DNA of 64,000 nt from Tranquillimonas alkanivorans (GTDB lineage: Bacteria > Pseudomonadota > Alphaproteobacteria > Rhodobacterales > Rhodobacteraceae), in contig NZ_FOXA01000013.1 of NCBI RefSeq assembly GCF_900115595.1, positions 56,038-120,037 on the forward strand, given 5' to 3'. The position numbers and the translations under genes were made by a program. Below are positions 17,253-25,273 of this stretch, in pieces. Numbering within the stretch: the first letter of the stretch is position 1; the number at the start of each line of letters is the position of its first letter. Below the pieces are notes generated by a model. It saw only the letters and a list, made by a program, of their open reading frames with translations. It had not been told where the DNA came from and made no database searches.

Positions 17253-17492
17253 ATGTTTACGATCGAACACGACTTCGACGCGACCGTGGTGACGCTGGTG
17301 GACGAGGCCGCCGTCCACCGCCAGGAAGACATCACCATCCACGCCTTCGAGGATTGCGTCACCGTCGAGCAGCTCGACACGCGCACCGACCGGGTACAGA
17401 CGGTCACGCTGTCGATGTCGCAGCTGCGCGACCTGGCCGCCGCGCTCGACCTGCCCGAGGGCGCATATCGGCTGCAAATCGGCGGCGACTAG
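17253..17492 (+). CDS. Small conserved-looking acidic protein
   Basis: 79 residues, starting MFTIEHDFDATVVTLVDE. It is acidic, with a regular beta-strand pattern in the first half and a C-terminal helix (MSQLRDLAAALDLPEGAY). No known domain recognised. It ends in exact overlap with the stop of the convergent DUF167 gene, which argues that the frame is genuine. Only 84 bases separate it from the divergent membrane-anchored protein gene. Confidence 0.65.
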   Translation: MFTIEHDFDATVVTLVDEAAVHRQEDITIHAFEDCVTVEQLDTRTDRVQTVTLSMSQLRDLAAALDLPEGAYRLQIGGD

Positions 17493-17743
17493 TCCTCGAC
17501 GCGGAACACCTTGTCCCGCGCCTTGGCACCGCGCACCAGCGTCAGGCGCGACTTCGGGACGCCCAGCGCCCGCGCCAGAAGCTTCTGCACCGCCGCGTTG
17601 GCCTTCCCGCCCTCGGGCGCGACGGTCACGCGGATGCGCAGCACCCCACCCGCATCCACCTCCACCGCGTCGCGCGACGCCTTCGGCGTCACCCTCACGA
17701 CGATCTCGGCGCCGGGGCGGGCCTGCTCGCTCAGATCAGCCAT
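17489..17743 (-). CDS. DUF167 (YggU) family protein
   Basis: 84 residues. The DUF167 core is VRVTPKASRDAV, then RIRVTVAPEGGKANAAVQKL and RLTLVRGAKARDKVF, matching YggU in order and length. Function unknown. The ATG giving MADLSEQ is chosen because AGGAGG lies 6 bases upstream; two further in-frame ATG codons upstream lack such a site. Confidence 0.88.
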   Translation of the reverse strand: MADLSEQARPGAEIVVRVTPKASRDAVEVDAGGVLRIRVTVAPEGGKANAAVQKLLARALGVPKSRLTLVRGAKARDKVFRVED

Positions 17744-17808
17744 GCTTCCTCCTCTGGACACTCCCCCGGCCTCGGGTCAGGTTCCCACCCGACACGACGG
17801 AGGCGCGC

Positions 17809-18909
17809 ATGACCACGGGATTTTTTTGGGACGAACGCTGTTTCTGGCACGGCGGCGGCAATTATGCCTTCACCGTGCCCGCCGGTGGGCTGGTGCAGCC
17901 GACCTTCGGCGGTCTGCCCGAGGCGCCCGAGACCAAGCGCCGCCTGAAGTCCCTGATGGACGTCACCGGCCTGACGCAGGAACTCGACGTCCGCTCGGCT
18001 CCCGAATCAAGCTGGGTCGACCTCGAACGCGTGCACCCGTTGTCCTTCCTCGAAACCTTCAAGGCAATGTCCGACGAAAAGGGCGGCGAACTCGGCAGCT
18101 CGGCGCCGTTCCTGCCTGGCGGGTTCGAGATCGCGGCGCGCTCGGCCGGGTTGGCGCAGACCGCGCTGCAGGCGGTGCTGAAGGGCGAGGTGAAGAACGC
18201 CTATGCCCTGTCGCGCCCGCCCGGCCACCACTGCCTGCCCGAGTGGCAGAACGGCTTCTGCCTGCTTGCCAACATCGCCGTCGCCGTCGAGGCCGCGCTC
18301 GCCGAGACCCGCGCCGCGCGCATCGCCGTCATCGACTGGGACGTGCACCACGGCAACGGGACCGAGGCGATCTTCTACGGCCGCGACGACGTGCTGACGA
18401 TCTCGCTCCACCAGGAGCGGAACTATCCCACCAACACCGGCGATGCCTCGGCGCGCGGAGAGGGCAAGGGCGAAGGCTTCAACGTCAACATCCCGCTGCC
18501 CGCCGGCACCGGCCACACCGGCTATCTCGCCGCCTTCGACCGCATCGTCGCCCCAGCCCTCTCCCGCTTCCGCCCCGACGCCATCGTGGTCGCCTGCGGC
18601 TTCGACGCCGCCCTGATCGACCCGCTGGGCCGCATGCTCTGCACCGCCGGGACCTTCCGGGAGCTCACGCGCCGCACCATGCAGATGGCCGACGACCTGT
18701 GCGACGGCCGCCTCGTCATGACGCACGAGGGCGGCTATTCCGAGATGTACGTGCCCTTCTGCGGCCACGCCGTCATCGCCGAGCTTTCGGGCAGCGCCGT
18801 CGAGGCTCCCGACCCGCAGGCGGCGGTCTATGCCGCGCGCCAGCCCGGCCCGGCCTTCGATGCCTTCCTCGACGGCTGGATCGACGACCTCGCACGGCTC
18901 CACGCCTAG
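17809..18909 (+). CDS. Class II histone deacetylase-like amidohydrolase
   Basis: 366 residues. The zinc amidohydrolase motifs are all present: SRPPGHHCLPEWQNGFCL (tandem His), VIDWDVHHGNGT (zinc Asp and His), VVACGFDAALIDPLG (zinc Asp) and THEGGYSE (catalytic Tyr region). In bacteria such enzymes deacetylate polyamines or other small acetamides; acetoin utilisation proteins are related. The substrate cannot be read from the sequence. The start MTTGFFWDERCFWHG is typical of the class II-like bacterial group. A hairpin repeat follows the stop and a nitroreductase gene is next. Confidence 0.9.
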   Translation: MTTGFFWDERCFWHGGGNYAFTVPAGGLVQPTFGGLPEAPETKRRLKSLMDVTGLTQELDVRSAPESSWVDLERVHPLSFLETFKAMSDEKGGELGSSAPFLPGGFEIAARSAGLAQTALQAVLKGEVKNAYALSRPPGHHCLPEWQNGFCLLANIAVAVEAALAETRAARIAVIDWDVHHGNGTEAIFYGRDDVLTISLHQERNYPTNTGDASARGEGKGEGFNVNIPLPAGTGHTGYLAAFDRIVAPALSRFRPDAIVVACGFDAALIDPLGRMLCTAGTFRELTRRTMQMADDLCDGRLVMTHEGGYSEMYVPFCGHAVIAELSGSAVEAPDPQAAVYAARQPGPAFDAFLDGWIDDLARLHA

Positions 18910-18911
18910 AT

Positions 18912-18964
18912 CATCTTCGGTCAAGAAATATCCTCGGGGGTCCGGGGGCAGACAGCCCCCGGCC
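18912..18964 (+). repeat. Intergenic hairpin repeat, copy A
   Basis: It begins CATCTTCGGTCAAGAAATAT, continues CCTCGGGGGTCC and closes with CCGGGGGC-AGACA-GCCCCCGG. It starts 3 bases after the amidohydrolase stop and lies upstream of the co-directional nitroreductase gene. It matches copy C nearly base for base. Confidence 0.75.
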
Positions 18965-18991
18965 TCACTATAAATGCACTTCGGAGACCCC

Positions 18992-19570
18992 ATGCCCGAC
19001 GCCAATCAGCCCGCGCTCGACTTCCTGCTCGCCCGCCGCTCCCGCCCCGCCAAGACGCTGACGACGCCGGTGCCGGATCGCGACCAGCTGCGCCCGCTTC
19101 TGACCGCCGCCGGCCGTACGCCGGATCACGGCAAGCTCGAGCCGTGGCGCTTCATCGTGCTGCAAAAGCCCGCCCTCGTCCGCCTGGCGGAGATGGTCGA
19201 AACCCGCGGCGCGCGCTTGGGCAAGACTCCCGAGGACATCGCCAAGCAGCGCACCCAGTACGCCGACGGCGACCTCGCGGTGGTCGTTGTGGCAAGCCCC
19301 AGGCCGTCGGACAAGATCCCCGAGATCGAGCAGACGCTGTCGGCCGGGGCGGCCTGCCTTCAGCTTCTCAACGCCGCGCTCGCGGCGGGCTGGGGCGCGA
19401 ACTGGCTGACCGGCTGGGCCTCGCACGATCGCGCCTTCGTGGAAGAGGGGCTCGGCCTCGCCCCGCAGGAATGGGTCGCCGGCCTGATCCATATCGGGAC
19501 CGAGAAGTTCGCCCCGCCCGAGCGTCCGCGCCCCGACATCGACGCGCTGACCACCTGGGTCGACGCATGA
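18992..19570 (+). CDS. Nitroreductase family protein
   Basis: 192 residues, an FMN-dependent NAD(P)H oxidoreductase fold. The N-terminal RRSRPAKTL, the substrate-side TPDHGKLEPWRFIVL and the FMN-binding LSAGAACLQLLNAALAAGWG are those of the YdjA-like nitroreductases. The true substrate is unknown. The chosen ATG follows CGGAGA. Its stop overlaps the next ATG by 4 bases, so it is co-transcribed with the EI24 membrane-protein gene. Confidence 0.88.
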   Translation: MPDANQPALDFLLARRSRPAKTLTTPVPDRDQLRPLLTAAGRTPDHGKLEPWRFIVLQKPALVRLAEMVETRGARLGKTPEDIAKQRTQYADGDLAVVVVASPRPSDKIPEIEQTLSAGAACLQLLNAALAAGWGANWLTGWASHDRAFVEEGLGLAPQEWVAGLIHIGTEKFAPPERPRPDIDALTTWVDA

Positions 19571-20289
19571 TCCTGACGGCCCTCTCCCGCGCGCTGGGGC
19601 AGATCGGCGACTCGACCTTCCGCCGGGTGCTGATCCTGGGGCTCGGCCTGACCGTCCTGCTGTTGGCCGGGCTGGGCTGGCTGACCGTGACCGGCATCGG
19701 CTGGCTTCTGCCCGAGACGATGTCGCTGCCCTGGATCGGCGAGATCGCGTGGGTGGACGACGCCGCGTCGGTCGCCGGTATCCTGCTGGTGCTGGTGCTG
19801 TCGGTGGTGCTGATGGTGCCGGTCGCCTCGGTCTTCACCGGGTTCTTCCTGGACGACGTGGCCGACGCGGTCGAGGCGAAGCATTACCCGCACCTGCCGC
19901 CCGCCGACCGCATCGCGTGGTCGACGCAGATCGCCGATGCGGCCGGGTTCCTCGCCCTGGTTGTGGGCGTGAACCTCGCCGGCCTGATCGTCTACCTGCT
20001 GGTCGCGCCCGCCGCACCGTTCGTGTTCTGGGCGGTCAACGGCTTCCTTCTTGGACGGGAGTACTTCCAGATGGTGGCGATCCGCCGGCTTGGCCGCCAG
20101 GGCGCCCGCGCCGCGCGCCGGCGGCACGGCGGCACGATCTGGCTGGCCGGCACGCTGATGGCGTTGCCGCTGACCATCCCGGTCGTGAACCTGACCGTGC
20201 CCGTGCTGGGTGCGGCGGTGTTCACCCACCTGTTCCACTTGTTGGAATCGGGTCCATCCGGCCGAACCAGTCGAAATCGCGCACGGTGA
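19567..20289 (+). CDS. EI24-domain membrane protein (CysZ-like)
   Basis: 240 residues, four or more membrane segments. The family block FTGFFLDDVADAVEAKHYP and later NGFLLGREYFQMVAIRRLG identify an EI24/CysZ-like protein; CysZ members move sulfate, but the role here is only inferred. Translationally coupled to the nitroreductase gene. The last 22 codons (LLESGPSGRTSRNRAR at the end) lie antisense to the end of the convergent DUF1467 gene, so the C-terminus may be longer than in relatives. Confidence 0.8.
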   Translation: MILTALSRALGQIGDSTFRRVLILGLGLTVLLLAGLGWLTVTGIGWLLPETMSLPWIGEIAWVDDAASVAGILLVLVLSVVLMVPVASVFTGFFLDDVADAVEAKHYPHLPPADRIAWSTQIADAAGFLALVVGVNLAGLIVYLLVAPAAPFVFWAVNGFLLGREYFQMVAIRRLGRQGARAARRRHGGTIWLAGTLMALPLTIPVVNLTVPVLGAAVFTHLFHLLESGPSGRTSRNRAR

Positions 20290-20515
20290 TCCAGCCCGAC
20301 AGGATGATGCCGGCGATCAAGATCCACAGCACGAAGCTGATGCCGGTGACCCACAGCGCCTTGCGCTTCATCTGAAGATTTGCCGGCGCGCCCGCATGGG
20401 TGCCCGGCACGATCTCGTTCTCGTCACCCTGCGTGCGCAGCCGCACCGGCAGCGCCACAAAAAGCGTCATGAACCAGATCACGGCATAAAGCACGATGGC
20501 CGAGGTGATGGACAT
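20222..20515 (-). CDS. DUF1467 family membrane protein
   Basis: 97 residues with two membrane segments (SAIVLYAVIWFMTLFVALPV and ALWVTGISFVLWILIAGIIL). Between them lies the family motif RLRTQGDENEIVPGTHAGAP. DUF1467 is widespread in alphaproteobacteria and has no known function. It lies 66 bases downstream of methylmalonyl-CoA epimerase on the same strand, a common association in this group. Its 3' end overlaps the EI24 gene by 68 bases on the opposite strand. Confidence 0.88.
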   Translation of the reverse strand: MSITSAIVLYAVIWFMTLFVALPVRLRTQGDENEIVPGTHAGAPANLQMKRKALWVTGISFVLWILIAGIILSGWITVRDFDWFGRMDPIPTSGTGG

Positions 20516-20581
20516 GTCGTTAACCTCCTACCCGGCCGAGACCGGGACGTCATGCGGCGGCGCGGGGCTCCGCGCCGGGGC

Positions 20582-20986
<405 letters not shown>

Positions 20987-21124
20987 GGGCGGCTCCTTGT
21001 CAGCAGGGCGGTTATGGCCGCGCGGGCGGCACGCCGCAAGCGACGCGAAGCCGCACTCGGCCGCGCGCCGCAGAGTTAACGCGCCCTTCACCGACTCGCC
21101 CTCCAAATCGGAGGACACGCCAGA

Positions 21125-21850
21125 ATGGAGGACACGATGACCCAGCCCCTGCCCGACTTCGTTTCGGTCCGTCCCAGCCCCGAACGGCCGCTCTTCGGCC
21201 AGACCGTGCTGGTGGTCGAGGATTCCCGCTACGCGGGGGAAGCGCTGCGCCTCATGTGCCTGAAGAGTGGGGCGCGGGTGCGCCGGGCGGCTTCGCTGGG
21301 CGCGGCGCAGCGGCATCTGGCCACCTATCGCCCCTCGGTCGCGGTCGTCGATTTGGGCCTGCCCGACGGCTCGGGCGCACTGCTGCTGCGCGATCTGCAC
21401 GCCGCCCGGCCCCGGGTGCACGCACTGCTGGCGACCTCCGGCGACCCCGAGCGGCGCGACGTGGCCCTGGCCGCCGGGGCCGACACGTTTCTCGAGAAGC
21501 CCTTCGGCAGCCTTGCCGCGTTCCAGCAGGCGGTCCTGTCGCACCTGCCGCCCGAGGCGCGGCCGAACGCCCCCCGTCCCGCGCCGCAGGCCGAGGTGCG
21601 GCCGGACGCCGACGCGCTGCACGACGACCTGTCCCATGCCGCCAATCTTCTGTCGGTCCGCGACACCCGAATGACCGGCTACACCGCAGCCTTCCTTGCC
21701 GGACTTGGTCGGTCGGCCCGGGATCCCGTGCTGACCGAGGCTGCCCGGCGGCTCGCCGACAGCGACGGGGACGAGGGGCGGAGGACGGCGCTTGCGGCTC
21801 TCGTCCGCGACCGGCTGTCGCGGCGCGATATCGCGAGCGCTGGAGGTTGA
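21125..21850 (+). CDS. Response-regulator receiver protein with a novel C-terminal extension
   Basis: 241 residues. The receiver domain spans about residues 25-140: acidic site VVEDSR, phospho-acceptor Asp in VVDLGLPDGSG, Thr/Ser in LLATSGDPE and Lys in LEKPFGSL. After about residue 150 come a Pro-rich linker and a helical part (LHDDLSHAANLLSVRDTRMT, then a repeated LTEAARRLADSD-type helix). No DNA-binding domain or partner kinase is visible. An ATG four codons in (MTQPLPD) is an alternative start. Confidence 0.85.
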   Translation: MEDTMTQPLPDFVSVRPSPERPLFGQTVLVVEDSRYAGEALRLMCLKSGARVRRAASLGAAQRHLATYRPSVAVVDLGLPDGSGALLLRDLHAARPRVHALLATSGDPERRDVALAAGADTFLEKPFGSLAAFQQAVLSHLPPEARPNAPRPAPQAEVRPDADALHDDLSHAANLLSVRDTRMTGYTAAFLAGLGRSARDPVLTEAARRLADSDGDEGRRTALAALVRDRLSRRDIASAGG

Positions 21851-21875
21851 CCCGAAGGCCCTGCGCCCATAATGC
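21847..21875 (+). promoter_or_regulatory. Predicted promoter of the methyltransferase gene
   Basis: TTGACC (21847-21852) and TAATGC (21870-21875) are 17 bases apart. The -35 element overlaps the stop codon of the receiver gene. Transcription would start near 21882, 40 bases before the methyltransferase ATG. Confidence 0.5.
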
Positions 21876-21921
21876 TGTTCGCCCATTGTTCCAGTTGAGC
21901 CACGGCGCAGGGGCCTACAAT

Positions 21922-22566
21922 ATGTCGGCTATGGATTCATCGCCCGTACAAGACCTCCGCGCCTTCCTGGGCGGTGACAGCTTCGGCTGCGTCATGGCAG
22001 ACCCGCCGTGGCGCTTCGTCAACCGCACCGGAAAGGTGGCGCCCGAGCATAAGCGCCTGTCGCGTTACCCGACGCTGACGACCGACGACATCTGCGCCCT
22101 GCCAGTGGCCGAGCACATGCAGAACCGCGCGCATTGCTACCTGTGGGTGCCGAACGCCCTGCTGCCCGACGGGCTGCGGGTGATGCAGGCCTGGGGGTTC
22201 GAGTACAAGTCGAACATCGTCTGGCACAAGATCCGCAAGGACGGCGGCTCGGACGGGCGCGGCGTAGGCTTCTATTTCCGCAACGTGACCGAGCTTCTGC
22301 TGTTCGGCACCCGCGGCAAGAACGCCCGGACCGAGGCCGCGGGCCGGCGACAGGTCAACATGATCCAGACCCGCAAGCGCGAACACTCCCGCAAGCCGGA
22401 CGAACAGTACGAGCTGATCGAAAGCTGCTCGTGGGGCCCATACCTCGAACTGTTCGGCCGCGGCGTGCGCGAGGGCTGGACCGTCTGGGGCAACCAGGCC
22501 GACGCCGATTACAAGCCCAGCTGGAAGACCTACGGCTACAACTCGGGCTCTGTCGCGGCCGAGTGA
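21922..22566 (+). CDS. MT-A70 family DNA adenine methyltransferase
   Basis: 214 residues. The catalytic DPPW is in CVMADPPWRFVN near residue 27; other family features are CYLWVPNALLPDGLRVMQAWG, FRNVTELLLFGTRG and the closing VWGNQ. Members methylate adenine N6 in DNA or RNA. A BglII-like endonuclease gene starts from the opposite side and stops one base away, so this is most simply the modification half of a restriction-modification system. ATG at 21931 (MDSSPVQ) is an alternative start. Confidence 0.9.
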   Translation: MSAMDSSPVQDLRAFLGGDSFGCVMADPPWRFVNRTGKVAPEHKRLSRYPTLTTDDICALPVAEHMQNRAHCYLWVPNALLPDGLRVMQAWGFEYKSNIVWHKIRKDGGSDGRGVGFYFRNVTELLLFGTRGKNARTEAAGRRQVNMIQTRKREHSRKPDEQYELIESCSWGPYLELFGRGVREGWTVWGNQADADYKPSWKTYGYNSGSVAAE

Positions 22567-22567
22567 G

Positions 22568-23335
22568 CTAGAACAGAAGCCCGTCCTTCGGCTCGGCCGG
22601 CGGCGTATCGGTGATCGCCGCCGCCGGCAGCCCCACCAGCAACAGCGGGCACGGGTTGCCCACGCCCCGCTTCACGCGGTCCTCGAGCTTGGCCCAGTGC
22701 GTCGTCGCCTGCCCGAACTTGTCCGACACGAACTGGCGCGCGAAGGCGTCGGCGAAGGGCATGCCCCGCGCGACGGACTTCGCCACCTTTTCCCGTTGGC
22801 GTTGGGTGCGGTCCTTCATGCCGTGCGCCGTCACGTCTTTCTCGCCCGTGATCCCCTGCTCGGTCACGAAGTCGCGGACCAGGTCGAACAGCCCCGACTG
22901 CAACGCCGAGCCGCGCGTGACCACAATGCCCAGGCTGATGGCCGACTGCGCGTGAAGCCGCTGGAAGTTCTCGAGATCCCGGTCGAAGAACGGGTCCTTG
23001 TTATTCCACTCGATCTCGAGCGCGAGCGTCCCCTTCACCGCCCGCCGCACGTGATCGATCTCGTGACTCTGGGCCTGGCGCACCTTGCCGTCGATCTTGG
23101 TCTCGGTGCGGAACACGTGCTTGGTCCATCCCGCCTGCGTCAGCCGCCGGCGCAGGCGCTGGGTCGACGGCGCCTCGCCCCCGCCCGAGGCGATGAGTTC
23201 CCCCGCGCTCAGGCTGAACGCGGTCAGCGCCTCGGCCAGTTCGGCCACCTCGCGCGGGAAGTCCACCGACAGAATCGCCTCGGCGTGGTTCGACACCGCG
23301 ATGTCGAACCCGCGCAGCCTCAGATCGTCGAGCAT
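22568..23335 (-). CDS. BglII/BstYI-type restriction endonuclease
   Basis: 255 residues. The block LALEIEWNNKDPFFDRDLEN followed by FQRLH matches the BglII-family catalytic region (acidic pair then EIEW-N-N-K), and SHEIDHVRRAVKG precedes it. BglII cuts AGATCT and BstYI cuts RGATCY, so a GATC-centred target is plausible but not shown. The ATG lies 4 bases after the pfkB stop on the same strand, so the gene is read as the third member of nth-pfkB-REase. Confidence 0.85.
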   Translation of the reverse strand: MLDDLRLRGFDIAVSNHAEAILSVDFPREVAELAEALTAFSLSAGELIASGGGEAPSTQRLRRRLTQAGWTKHVFRTETKIDGKVRQAQSHEIDHVRRAVKGTLALEIEWNNKDPFFDRDLENFQRLHAQSAISLGIVVTRGSALQSGLFDLVRDFVTEQGITGEKDVTAHGMKDRTQRQREKVAKSVARGMPFADAFARQFVSDKFGQATTHWAKLEDRVKRGVGNPCPLLLVGLPAAAITDTPPAEPKDGLLF

Positions 23336-23339
23336 CGGG

Positions 23340-24332
23340 TCAGAGCAGCCCGTGTTTCTGGAACAGCGCCTTCAGGTCGGCCTCGGGCCGCGCACCGATG
23401 TGGCTGATCACCTCGCTTGCCGCGACGCAGCCCATGCGGCCGGCGATCTCGGGACCGTGCCCTTCGCTCAGCCCCCACAGGAACGCGCCAGCGAACAGGT
23501 CGCCCGCGCCGGTGGCGTCGTGCACCTTCGTTGGAACCGCCGGGACATGCACTCGCTCTCCCGCGGTGATGATGTGCGCGCCCTTCTCGCTTTCGGTACA
23601 GGCGACGAACTCCACCTCGGCCGCGGCGCGGCTCAGCGCCTCCTCGAAATCCCCGGTCTGGTACATCGACAGGATCTCGGCGCGGTTGGCGAACAGCAGG
23701 TCCACGTCCTCCGCAATCATCCGGCGGAAGGCGTCGCGGTGCCGCTCGACGCAGAACGGGTCGCTGAGCGTCAGCGATACCTTGCCGCCCGCTCCTTTCG
23801 CCGCCGCGATTGCCTTGGCGAAGGCGGCGTGGCTTTCGGGCCCGTCGAAGCGGTAGCCTTCCAGGTAAATCCACTCGGCCGCCGCCATCTGCGCCTCGTC
23901 GATGTCGCTTTCTTCGAGGAACTCGGTAACGCCGAGATACGTGCTCATCGACCGCTCTCCGTCGGGCGTGACCAGCACGATGCAGCGCCCGGTCTCGGCC
24001 ACATGGTCCTTCGGCGCGAACGCCGTCTCATAGGTCGCGCCCTGTGCCCGCAGGTCGTGGGTGAAGATGGCGCCGAGTTGGTCGTCCTTCACCTTGCCCA
24101 CGTAGGCCGTGCGCCCGCCCAGATGCGCGATGCCCGCGATGGAGTTGGCCGCGGAGCCGCCGCTGACCTCCTGTGCAGGACCGATCTTGCCGTAAAGGTC
24201 CACCGCGCGCTCCATGTCTATGAGCTGCATGATGCCCTTCTCGATGCCGGTGTCGGCCAGGAAGGCGTCGTCGCAATGGGCCAGGACGTCGACCATCGCG
24301 TTGCCGATGCCGACCACTTGGAATGTCTTCAT
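23340..24332 (-). CDS. PfkB family carbohydrate kinase, probable adenosine kinase
   Basis: 330 residues. Ribokinase-fold motifs are VSGGSAANSIAGIAHLGG near residue 56 and the catalytic DATGAGDLFAGAF near residue 275 (GAGD Asp is the general base). The overall sequence resembles bacterial adenosine kinases, which phosphorylate adenosine to AMP, but a sugar or nucleoside substrate is not proved. It starts within the stop of nth (4-base overlap) and ends 4 bases before the endonuclease gene. Confidence 0.88.
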   Translation of the reverse strand: MKTFQVVGIGNAMVDVLAHCDDAFLADTGIEKGIMQLIDMERAVDLYGKIGPAQEVSGGSAANSIAGIAHLGGRTAYVGKVKDDQLGAIFTHDLRAQGATYETAFAPKDHVAETGRCIVLVTPDGERSMSTYLGVTEFLEESDIDEAQMAAAEWIYLEGYRFDGPESHAAFAKAIAAAKGAGGKVSLTLSDPFCVERHRDAFRRMIAEDVDLLFANRAEILSMYQTGDFEEALSRAAAEVEFVACTESEKGAHIITAGERVHVPAVPTKVHDATGAGDLFAGAFLWGLSEGHGPEIAGRMGCVAASEVISHIGARPEADLKALFQKHGLL

Positions 24333-24973
24333 GCCGTCTTGTCCTCGTATGCACAGAGATCGCGGATCAGGCAGGCCGGGCATTTCGGCTTGCGCGCGAC
24401 ACAAGTGTAGCGCCCGTGCAGGATCAGCCAGTGATGCGCGTGGCGCTGGTATTCCGCCGGGATGTTGTCCTCGATAGCGCGTTCGACCGCGTCCACGTCC
24501 TTGCCCGGCGCGATGCCGGTGCGGTTGGCGACGCGGAAGATGTGGGTGTCCACCGCCTGCGCCGGATGGCCCCACCACATGTTCAGCACGACGTTCGCCG
24601 TCTTCCGCCCCACGCCCGGCAGCGATTGCAGCGCCTTGCGCGACGACGGCACCTCGCCGCCGTATTCCTCGACCAGGATGCGCGACAGCTTGATGACGTT
24701 CTTCGCCTTGTTGCGGTAGAGGCCTATGGTCTTGATGTACTCGGTCAGCCCCTCCTCGCCCAGTTCCAGCATCTTCTCGGGCGTGTCGGCAACCTTGAAC
24801 AGCGCCCGCGTGGCCTTGTTGACGCCGGCATCGGTCGCCTGCGCCGAGAGCGCCACGGCGACGACAAGCGTGAAGGCATTCGTATGCTCGAGTTCGCCCT
24901 TCGGCTCGGGCTCGGCGGCGTGGAACCGCTCGAAGATCTCGCGGACGGTGGAATAGGGAAGCTGCTTTGCCAT
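24329..24973 (-). CDS. nth: Endonuclease III
   Basis: 214 residues. This base-excision glycosylase/AP lyase removes oxidised pyrimidines. The helix-hairpin-helix LPGVGRKTANVVL has the catalytic Lys, VDTHIFRV holds the Asp, and the 4Fe-4S ligands are CVARKPKCPACLIRDLC (C-x6-C-x2-C-x5-C) at the C-terminus. The ATG giving MAKQLPYSTV fits the family; upstream codons are unconserved. First gene of the nth-pfkB-endonuclease unit. Confidence 0.96.
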   Translation of the reverse strand: MAKQLPYSTVREIFERFHAAEPEPKGELEHTNAFTLVVAVALSAQATDAGVNKATRALFKVADTPEKMLELGEEGLTEYIKTIGLYRNKAKNVIKLSRILVEEYGGEVPSSRKALQSLPGVGRKTANVVLNMWWGHPAQAVDTHIFRVANRTGIAPGKDVDAVERAIEDNIPAEYQRHAHHWLILHGRYTCVARKPKCPACLIRDLCAYEDKTA

Positions 24974-25273
24974 CGGCAGCGGTATGCCCGCTGGGCTGCA
25001 AGCCGGCAAGGGTGGATGCGGAAGGAAAAGCGCCGTCCCCTCCGCCCATCCGCCCATCCGCCCGGGCCAGCGGGCCGGGCAGCGCGCGACCGCCCCCATG
25101 AGCGGGCTCTTCGCCGCCGCCCGGGGTCGTGCCCTGCCCTCACGACAGAGGCCCTGCGATCGCCGCTGTTCCCGCGCAAGGCCACTCCTCACGCGCGACG
25201 TCCAGCCTTTCCGCAAAATCCGGGTCGCGCCGCCGCGCGCCTTCACCTACCTCTGAGCGCAGGAGACAAGCCG
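24974..25273. other. Divergent intergenic region nth / ada-like gene
   Basis: No supportable gene in these 300 bases. It holds a 28-base palindromic repeat at 25058-25085. A good ribosome site (GCAGGAGA) lies at the right end before the ada-like gene. I found no convincing promoter pair. Confidence 0.5.
25058..25085. repeat. Dispersed GC-rich palindrome, copy 1
   Basis: CCGCCCGGGCCAGCGG followed by GCCGGGCAGCGC. It is identical at 27 of 28 bases to 38419-38446. Here one substitution breaks the perfect 9-base stem. Confidence 0.7.
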
